Below are positions 1 through 4,768 of a DNA stretch of 6,759 nt, in pieces. Every line of letters begins with the position of its first letter. Position 1 is the first letter of the stretch. The DNA is taken from the NCBI GenBank assembly GCA_017527945.1, contig JAFXPL010000115.1, positions 1 through 6,759 on the forward strand. The letters are read 5' to 3'. The position numbers and the translations under genes were made by a program. The DNA comes from Bacteroidales bacterium. Its GTDB lineage: Bacteria > Bacteroidota > Bacteroidia > Bacteroidales > WCHB1-69. The notes beneath the pieces are model-generated. The model searched no databases and was not told where the DNA came from. It was given only the letters and a program-made list of their open reading frames with translations.

Positions 1-328
1 ACTTCAGCGGCAGCTCGATGTTCTCATAGACGTTCAGCTCGTCGATGAGGTTGAAGCTCTGGAACACGAAGCCGATGTTGCCTTTGCGGAATTTGGTGCG
101 CTCCCGCTCCTTCAACTTGCCGACCTCCTGCCCCAACAGCTCGTAGCTGCCCGAGGTGGGGTTGTCCAAGAGGCCGAGGATGTTGAGCAGCGTGGATTTG
201 CCGCAGCCCGACGGCCCCATCACGGCGACGAACTCGCCGTCCTGTATTTCGAACGAGACACCGTCCAACGCGAGGGTCTCGATTTCTTCCGTCCGGAAGA
301 TTTTGGTGAGGTTTTGTACTTTGATCAT
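1..328 (-). CDS. ABC transporter ATP-binding protein, MacB/LolD-like (5' part only)
   Basis: This is the nucleotide-binding subunit that should power the FtsX-type permease encoded just upstream on the same strand. Only the first 109 codons are in the window; the gene runs off the left edge. The translation begins MIKVQNLTKIF. It has an A-loop region near residues 10-20, a Walker A motif GPSGCGKST at about 38-46, and a Q-loop GFVFQSFNLI with Gln at about 90. The signature LSGGQ, Walker B and H-loop lie outside the window. The GxSGCGKSTLLNILGLLDxPTSG pattern is typical of the MacB/LolD/FtsE branch of ABC ATPases that partner FtsX-like permeases. ATG at 328 is chosen because family homology starts there. 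The 146-base gap to the permease stop holds a hairpin repeat, so the two genes are probably co-transcribed but not translationally coupled. An open frame overlapping it in another register (24-452) is a shadow. Confidence 0.93.
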   Translation of the reverse strand, partial: MIKVQNLTKIFRTEEIETLALDGVSFEIQDGEFVAVMGPSGCGKSTLLNILGLLDNPTSGSYELLGQEVGKLKERERTKFRKGNIGFVFQSFNLIDELNVYENIELPLK

Positions 329-361
329 AATAATGGGTATTAAATTGTTCGTTCTGATGTC

Positions 362-427
362 CCCCACACTGCGGCTTCGCCTTGTATGGGGCTACCAAGC
401 TCTTGCCCCTCCGGGGCTGCTCAAGGA
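362..427 (-). repeat. Paired-hairpin repeat, copy A (leader of the ABC ATPase gene)
   Basis: The repeat lies between the permease stop and the ATP-binding gene, read in the transcript direction (minus). First comes a 5-bp stem GCCCC/GGGGC with a GGA loop (417-405). After a short linker comes a longer stem-loop with arms CCCCATAC (391-384) and GTGTGGGG (369-362), which pair fully in RNA if one U-G wobble is allowed. Its inner stem is GGC/GCC around a GAA loop (381-373). The same layout recurs at 2867-2939. The flanking motif TCCTTrAGCA is also shared. It resembles REP/BIME-type intergenic palindromic repeats; it could instead act as an mRNA stability or processing element. Confidence 0.8.
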
Positions 428-474
428 ATATGTCTTTATATAATTCGTTCAATTCGCCGACGTTTGTTCGCCGT

Positions 475-2850
475 TCACTCTTTCTTCAACGCCTCGGCAG
501 GGTTCGTCCTCGCGGCACGGAGCGTCTGCCATAACACCGAGAGGAAGGCCAGCAACAGGGTGACCACAACCGCCACGACAATGATCCAGCCGTAATGCTC
601 GATGCGGTAGGCGAAACGTTCCAAGTATTTGCCGCTAAGCCAAACCGCAATGGGAGCTCCGATGATGGCGGCGATTCCGACGAGCATCATATAACTCTTC
701 ACCGTGCGCAGCAACTCGCGGTTGACATCGCTGCCGAAGACCTTGCGGACGGCAATACTGTGGCTTCCTTCATCGCAATAGTAGGTGCTCATGGCGACGA
801 GACCGAGCAGCGACAGCAGCACCGATAATCCCATGAAAATCTCCAACAGTCGAACTGTGCGCTTGGCCGGCTCCAACTGCTCCAACATCAAATCATCCGC
901 ATACCCGCACTTGACATCCTTGCCTACGCCCTCCTTTTTCTCCACCCACTGGTTGTAGTGGTTCATAATCTGCCTTTCAGCTTCCGCATGGTCGCCTGTG
1001 GTCTTGACGAGCAAGCCGACCCCATAACCAAACTTCTCTGTATCAAACACATAAACTCCACCATTTAAATTATAGTCGCGGTCGGCACAGGCAGCCGTTT
1101 TAACCGGGAAATCATGCACAACACCGCCAATATAATCCACGTTCATGAAATAATAGTTGCTGAAATATGCAGCTATATTGTTCAAAAACGAAGTGGAAGT
1201 GTCGGAAATACCGCTTTCAATCAAAACATGCTCTCCTAACCATAGCGAATTGGCTTTGGGATGGCCGAAATCTTCAACCACCTCAAACCCCAACAACTGG
1301 AAATAGATTGAATCGCACAGAACCGTTGCCATTTTTATCTCGCTTTTTGAATCGTCTTCCATAGTCGGAATGCCAAAGCTATAGTTGATTTTCCCAGGAT
1401 AACCTTGTCCGATACCGACTTCCTCAACACATGGCAACGACCTGAGTTCTTCTACAACGGGCAAATACGCTCTTGGAGGATAAAGTTCATCAATCACAAA
1501 CAGATCTTTTGTCTGAAGATGAATAGGGCGGTTAACCATGTGCCGCATCTGCACCTCCATCACGATAGCCAAGGCGATCAGCACAAACGAAAGCACGCTC
1601 TGAAAAACGATGAATATCTTGTTGAACCACATTTTGTTGTATTGGCGGAACGCGCCGCGAACCACCTCAATCGGGGCATAACGGGAGGCGAACAAAGCTG
1701 GCAACCAGCCCGAAAGCGCTCCCAGTAGCAGGACACCACTCACATACGCCACTATGTATGCAGGCGTCATCAACAGCCGTAGCTGGATGTCGGCATCAGG
1801 GGTATTGCTGACTAACAGCCGATTCATCGTGGGCACCAGAGCGTAAGCCAACAAAAAGGCAAAACCGAAACATACTGCTGTGAACAACACAGATTCGGCA
1901 ATAAGTTTGCCCATGACGGACAGTTTCTGTGCTCCCAAAAGCCGGCGGGTGGCCATCTCCTTGGCACGTTTTCCCACCAAAGCCATGCTGAGGTTGATGT
2001 AGTTGATGACAGCCGACAGCAAAAGAAGGATAACGATGGCCGTAAGGATCCGGATGTTGGTGAGGTTCCCCGTGTGAATACTTTTATTCGAATGGGAATA
2101 GGAATTGAAGAACATCTCCTTATAATTGTACACCACAAGCCCTTTTAACCACTCTTCACCCCAAGAACTATAATTTTGATTGCAGAGGTCAAGCACCTTG
2201 TTTTTGAAAGCCTCCTCATCCGTGTTCTCCATTCTCTGAAAGAGGGTGAGCACACCCTGGATTATTTTGAAAGGTTTTTGTCCCTCATAGCTTTTGTCAT
2301 CAAAAGGAAGCAGCACGTCAAAATACTGAATCAAGGAATTTTGGACATCTTTCATGATGCCGCAAATGATGTATGGTTTTTCATCGATGATGATGGTTTT
2401 GCCCAATAAGTTCCCTTGGTCCTCAAACTGTCTGGCCATAGTTTCACTGATAATGGCGTTGTTGGATTTGTCAAATCCGTTACCGCTTCCTTCCACAAAC
2501 GTGTAATACGGAAAAAGATTGAAAAAGTCTTGGTCAACGAACTTGATGTTGGCAGGATAGGCCATACTTTGGTAAACTAATTTTCCATCCTTCCCCGTGA
2601 TTCTGCTGATCAACTCAATTTCAGGAATATTGGTTTCCAAAGACTCTTTATCCCAAACAGACAGTCCCAAGTGTAACGTGTTACCGAGGCTGTAAATGCG
2701 GTCATGGGCGGGATTCTCATTCACGACGGCCAGATTTTGCGTCACGTAACTGCCGATTAGGATGACGAAGGCGAGGCTCACGACGAGCCCTACCGCTTCG
2801 ACGGCGGTGTAGAGTTTGTTGCGACTGAGGAATTTAAGGTAACTTTTCAT
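475..2850 (-). CDS. FtsX/MacB-type ABC transporter permease
   Basis: This inner-membrane permease of a MacAB-like efflux or lipoprotein-export system has 791 residues, the usual size for Bacteroidetes FtsX-like permeases. Two similar halves are visible. The first has TM1 at about 15-37, a MacB_PCD-like periplasmic domain to about 263, then TM2-4 at about 266-288, 319-339 and 363-385. The second has TM5 at about 411-432, another periplasmic domain to about 668, and TM6-8 at about 670-690, 719-738 and 755-778. Each half has the FtsX coupling motif, AKEMATRRLLGA at 296-307 and SHSIAVRKVFGS at 696-707. The C-terminus NPAEALKKE is also typical. I chose ATG at 2850 (MKSYLKFLSRNK). The frame is open to an ATG at 2913, but those 21 codons are hairpin-repeat sequence, not family sequence. 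Hand counts of 60-base samples put membrane/cytoplasmic parts near 58-62% GC and some periplasmic parts near 32-42%. The substrate cannot be inferred. Confidence 0.93.
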   Translation of the reverse strand: MKSYLKFLSRNKLYTAVEAVGLVVSLAFVILIGSYVTQNLAVVNENPAHDRIYSLGNTLHLGLSVWDKESLETNIPEIELISRITGKDGKLVYQSMAYPANIKFVDQDFFNLFPYYTFVEGSGNGFDKSNNAIISETMARQFEDQGNLLGKTIIIDEKPYIICGIMKDVQNSLIQYFDVLLPFDDKSYEGQKPFKIIQGVLTLFQRMENTDEEAFKNKVLDLCNQNYSSWGEEWLKGLVVYNYKEMFFNSYSHSNKSIHTGNLTNIRILTAIVILLLLSAVINYINLSMALVGKRAKEMATRRLLGAQKLSVMGKLIAESVLFTAVCFGFAFLLAYALVPTMNRLLVSNTPDADIQLRLLMTPAYIVAYVSGVLLLGALSGWLPALFASRYAPIEVVRGAFRQYNKMWFNKIFIVFQSVLSFVLIALAIVMEVQMRHMVNRPIHLQTKDLFVIDELYPPRAYLPVVEELRSLPCVEEVGIGQGYPGKINYSFGIPTMEDDSKSEIKMATVLCDSIYFQLLGFEVVEDFGHPKANSLWLGEHVLIESGISDTSTSFLNNIAAYFSNYYFMNVDYIGGVVHDFPVKTAACADRDYNLNGGVYVFDTEKFGYGVGLLVKTTGDHAEAERQIMNHYNQWVEKKEGVGKDVKCGYADDLMLEQLEPAKRTVRLLEIFMGLSVLLSLLGLVAMSTYYCDEGSHSIAVRKVFGSDVNRELLRTVKSYMMLVGIAAIIGAPIAVWLSGKYLERFAYRIEHYGWIIVVAVVVTLLLAFLSVLWQTLRAARTNPAEALKKE

Positions 2851-2866
2851 ATTTTTTTGTTTTAAG

Positions 2867-2939
2867 CCCCATACTGCGCTTCGCTTGTATGGGGTTATTA
2901 GCGCTTCGCGCATCTTGCCTCTCCGAGGCTGCTTAAGGA
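2867..2939 (-). repeat. Paired-hairpin repeat, copy B (leader of the permease gene)
   Basis: Second copy of the element at 362-427, in the same orientation, immediately upstream of the permease ATG. Read on the minus strand it has a GCCTC/GAGGC stem with a GGA loop (2929-2917). An additional GCGC-GAA-GCGC hairpin that copy A lacks follows (2911-2901). Last is a perfect 8-bp CCCCATAC/GTATGGGG stem (2894-2887 with 2874-2867), whose inner stem GC/GC closes a GAA loop. Relative to copy A, one C-G pair is a T-A pair, one G-C pair is deleted on both sides, and one wobble pair is a Watson-Crick pair. Structure is therefore kept while sequence changes. Confidence 0.82.
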
Positions 2940-2989
2940 TTTGTTTTTTTTATAAACATCCATACATCGTTCTTCATCATTCTCATACA

Positions 2990-3005
2990 TCATTTTCCGT
3001 GCCAA
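2990..3005 (-). promoter_or_regulatory. Possible sigma-54 (-24/-12) promoter for the permease
   Basis: The minus strand reads TTTTTGGCACGGAAAATGAT. TTGGCAC at 3005-2999 is an exact match to the conserved -24 half of RpoN promoters. After the required 5-base spacer the -12 half reads ATGA instead of TTGC, so only two of four bases agree and the conserved GC is lost. Transcription would start near 2980 and give a leader of about 130 bases that contains hairpin repeat B. The tandem dyads 50-95 bases upstream are where an NtrC-type activator would bind. The -12 mismatch keeps this tentative. Confidence 0.35.
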
Positions 3006-3054
3006 AAACATAAACCTTTGGTTGTCAATCATCTAAACATCAAACAAAAGAGCC

Positions 3055-3097
3055 GCTGTAAAGATTTCTTACAGCAGGTGTAAGGTTTCTTTACAGG
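3055..3097. promoter_or_regulatory. Tandem TGTAA-N7-TTACA dyads, likely operator or enhancer
   Basis: Two 21-base dyads stand head to tail. The first has arms GCTGTAA and TTACAGC around AGATTTC (3055-3075). The second has TGTAA and TTACA around GGTTTCT (3079-3095, flanks to 3097). Both have a 7-base spacer, and the repeat period is 22 bp, about two helical turns, so two dimers would sit on the same DNA face. About 15 of 21 positions agree between copies. Their place upstream of the -24-like element suits a response-regulator enhancer for the permease. A repressor site for either divergent gene is also possible. Confidence 0.55.
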
Positions 3098-3141
3098 TAT
3101 CATCATTTTATTAAAGGTCATCATTGAAACTTTCATAATGG

Positions 3142-3158
3142 CAAAAATACTATTTTTG
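3142..3158. promoter_or_regulatory. Palindrome with TATTTTTG on both strands; possible divergent -7 elements
   Basis: CAAAAATA (3142-3149), one C, then TATTTTTG (3151-3158) form a perfect 8-bp dyad. TATTTTTG fits the Bacteroidetes -7 consensus TAnnTTTG on each strand. On neither strand is there a TTG at 19-21 bases upstream: the nearest is 24 bases away on plus and 12 on minus. Promoter function is therefore weakly supported, and a protein-binding palindrome is an equal alternative. Confidence 0.3.
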
Positions 3159-3214
3159 GGACAAGGCTCTCGTGTCCACTTTTTTCGAGCTGGTACAAGA
3201 ACTAAGTATGATTG

Positions 3215-3294
3215 ACGGAAAAGTGTATTATTTCATACGATTGTTTTTCGGAAAAGTGTATTTTTGCAGACTTGAATTTAACGGAAAAGTGTAT
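3215..3294 (+). repeat. Three phased direct repeats of CGGAAAAGTGTAT at 33-bp period
   Basis: Identical 13-mers occur at 3216-3228, 3249-3261 and 3282-3294; the first and third share a preceding A as well. Starts are exactly 33 bases apart, about three helical turns, and the 20-base spacers are unrelated. The third copy ends inside the ATG of the DUF4143 ATPase (3293-3295). The middle copy runs into TATTTTTG (3259-3266), a possible -7 box without a correctly spaced TTG. Because 33 is a multiple of three, the array stays open in frame and reads TEKCI, SEKCI, TEKCM, giving a false 27-codon extension to the ATPase. It looks like an iteron-type binding array for expression control. Confidence 0.75.
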
Positions 3295-4642
3295 GTTAAA
3301 AAGAAAGATTCAAACGGAAATAGCTGATTATCTTGATAATGGATCTGATAAGATACTGGTTCTTGATGGAGCTCGTCAGATAGGGAAGTCTTTTATCATT
3401 CGGTATGAAGGGCAAAAACGTTTCAAGAACTATATTGAGATTGATTTGTATGAAGACAAGAATGGTGAAAAGATCTTTGAAGGTACGAGAAACAAAGAAG
3501 ATTTTTACCTTCGACTCAGCACTGTTGCTGGCGACCGTATGGGGCAAAAAGAGAACACGTTGGTATTTTTGGACGAGATACAGGCCTATCCCGATATGCT
3601 CACCCTCTTGAAGTTCCTGCGACAAGACGACAGATTCACCTATGTCGTCAGCGGTTCTCAATTAGGAATTGCCCTTAACGAAACGCTCTCCAAGCCCAGC
3701 GGGAAAATCAAGGTTGTGAACATGTTCCAGCTTGATTTCGAGGAGTTTTTGTGGGCCAACAACGTAGGAAAAGAGTTTATCGAACATGCACGCCAGTGTT
3801 TTTTGAAAAAAGTAGCCTTGGACGAACCACTCCACAACCGAATGATGGATTTGTTCAAGAAATATTTGTTGGTGGGAGGACTACCCGATGCCGTGAACAA
3901 GTTCGTTGAAACACACAACATCGTTGAGGTGAGGGCGGCTCAAAAGGAGGTGTATGATCTGTATAAGGGCGATGCAAGTCAATATGACAAAGAACGCAAA
4001 CTGGTTATTGAGCGGGTGTACGAATTGGTGCCTTCTTATCTTGAAAACAAGAAGAAACGGGTTCATTTCAACCAAATAGAGAACAAGAAACAGGCAAGGG
4101 CTTGGCAATATCAGGCTGAGTTCGAGTATCTTGTAAAGAGCGGTATCTGTCACGAAGTAAAAGCGATTTCCAATCCAAGGTTCCCTCTTGTGGAATCAGA
4201 GAGCAAGAATTTGCTGAAACTGTATCTGAATGATGTGGGACTGTTAACCCGACTGCTTTATCAATACAGCATAGCAGCCATTATGGATGATGTGAAGAGC
4301 GTAAACCTGGGTTCCGTGTATGAATCGGTGGTCTGCAGCGAACTTGTTGCGCACGGCTTCCCGTTGTTCTATTACGACAACAAGAAGAAAGGCGAGATTG
4401 AGTTTCTTGTGAACGATTATGATCTGCTTTCGGTTCTTCCCATCGAGGTTAAATCGGGGAAAAACTACAATGAGCACGCTTCGTTGGATGCCTTTGTCGC
4501 CACTCCCGACTACCACATCGAACAAGCTTTTGTAATGTCGAACGAGCGCGAAGTCAAGCAAAACGGGAAGGTGGCTTATCTTCCGATATACTACGTCATG
4601 TTTTTCATTCCGTCAACCCCACCGACGGAAGTTCTGCTGTAA
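3293..4642 (+). CDS. AAA+ ATPase with DUF4143 (PD-(D/E)XK-like) domain
   Basis: This 449-residue ATPase belongs to the AAA_14/DUF4143 family, common in Bacteroidetes and archaea and without an established role. The N-terminal AAA domain spans about 15-200, with Walker A GARQIGKS at 26-33, Walker B VFLDEIQ at 91-97, a sensor-like SGSQLG at 120-125, and the family's GGLPDAV at 195-201. The C-terminal domain (about 220-432) contains GSVYE (Glu344), GEIEFLV (Glu370) and IEVKSGK (Glu385, Lys387), the arrangement of a PD-(D/E)XK nuclease fold. Glu370 stands where aspartate is usual in this family. The tail ends YLPIYYVMFF, the family's normal finish, plus about 11 extra residues. I prefer ATG at 3293 over an in-frame TTG at 3212, because the intervening codons are the direct repeats. 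It is transcribed opposite to the transporter genes, with its start facing the permease. The first 60 coding bases are about 32% GC. Confidence 0.9.
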   Translation: MLKRKIQTEIADYLDNGSDKILVLDGARQIGKSFIIRYEGQKRFKNYIEIDLYEDKNGEKIFEGTRNKEDFYLRLSTVAGDRMGQKENTLVFLDEIQAYPDMLTLLKFLRQDDRFTYVVSGSQLGIALNETLSKPSGKIKVVNMFQLDFEEFLWANNVGKEFIEHARQCFLKKVALDEPLHNRMMDLFKKYLLVGGLPDAVNKFVETHNIVEVRAAQKEVYDLYKGDASQYDKERKLVIERVYELVPSYLENKKKRVHFNQIENKKQARAWQYQAEFEYLVKSGICHEVKAISNPRFPLVESESKNLLKLYLNDVGLLTRLLYQYSIAAIMDDVKSVNLGSVYESVVCSELVAHGFPLFYYDNKKKGEIEFLVNDYDLLSVLPIEVKSGKNYNEHASLDAFVATPDYHIEQAFVMSNEREVKQNGKVAYLPIYYVMFFIPSTPPTEVLL

Positions 4643-4666
4643 TTCGCTTTTTTGCAAAACAACTTC

Positions 4667-4706
4667 CTTGGCGCAATCTCGTAAAAAAAACAGAGATTAC
4701 GCCAGG
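4667..4706 (+). promoter_or_regulatory. Alternative stem (R1:R2) competing with the terminator hairpin
   Basis: R1 (TGGCGCAATCTC, 4669-4680) can pair with R2 (GAGATTACGCCA, 4693-4704) across a 12-base A-rich loop, with a single C-A mismatch. The stem extends outward by a U-G and a C-G pair. R2 is the same segment needed for the perfect downstream stem, so the two structures exclude each other. The R1:R2 form would act as an antiterminator if transcription arrives from the first ATPase gene. It may instead be a relic of a repeat or of several operator half-sites. Confidence 0.5.
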
Positions 4707-4742
4707 ATTCTGCCACAAGGTTGGCGTAATCTCATATTTTTT
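4693..4742 (+). terminator. Perfect 12-bp hairpin plus T-run between the two ATPase genes
   Basis: GAGATTACGCCA (4693-4704) and its exact complement TGGCGTAATCTC (4722-4733) enclose a 17-base loop. ATATTTTTT follows at once, as in an intrinsic terminator. It ends transcription from the DUF4143 ATPase about 90 bases after its stop. The loop is longer than in typical terminators. The right arm also overlaps the promoter of the next gene, so an operator function cannot be separated from termination by sequence alone. Confidence 0.6.
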
Positions 4743-4751
4743 GTATCTTTG
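4721..4751 (+). promoter_or_regulatory. Bacteroidetes-type promoter for the DUF234 ATPase
   Basis: TTG at 4721-4723, a 20-base spacer, and TATCTTTG at 4744-4751 match the Bacteroidetes sigma-ABfr consensus (TTTG/TTG, 19-21 bases, TAnnTTTG). Transcription would begin near 4758 and leave a leader of only about 10 bases before the ATG at 4769. The -33 box lies in the right arm (R3) of the hairpin. TTGCGCCAA at 4749-4757, overlapping the -7 box, is the complement of TTGGCGCAA at 4668-4676. A protein that recognises this motif would therefore cover the promoter. Confidence 0.7.
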
Positions 4752-4768
4752 CGCCAAAATTCTTGAGT

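Larger units (their letters stand above)
2851..3292. other. 442-base divergent intergenic region between permease and DUF4143 ATPase
   Basis: No gene is supported here. Going from the permease start rightward it holds hairpin repeat copy B (2867-2939), a T-rich stretch, and short direct repeats of CATACATC (2961-2968) and CATACATCATT (2984-2994). A sigma-54-like -24 element on the minus strand follows (2999-3005), then two TGTAA-N7-TTACA dyads (3055-3097). The rest is a palindrome carrying TATTTTTG on both strands (3142-3158) and three phased 13-14-bp direct repeats (3215-3294). The left edge of the inserted ATPase pair probably lies within it, between about 3100 and 3210. I found no terminal inverted repeat that would fix the point. 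Confidence 0.75.

Noticed and set aside
24..452. 142-codon minus-strand open frame overlapping the ABC ATPase
   Set aside because: Its Arg/Gly/Gln-rich product is the out-of-frame reading of the ABC ATPase, whose Walker A and Q-loop are in the other register.
1405..1728. 107-codon plus-strand open frame within the permease
   Set aside because: It is antisense to coding sequence for the permease's second periplasmic domain and TM5, with no independent start signal or family.
3159..3187. GGACA/TGTCC hairpin followed by ACTTTTTT as a terminator
   Set aside because: The stem is only 5 bp with a 9-base loop, and there is no upstream plus-strand gene for it to terminate.
3215..3294. Possible small CRISPR array
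   Set aside because: The repeats are only 13-14 bases, there are just three, one overlaps a start codon, and no cas genes are present. A phased operator array fits better.
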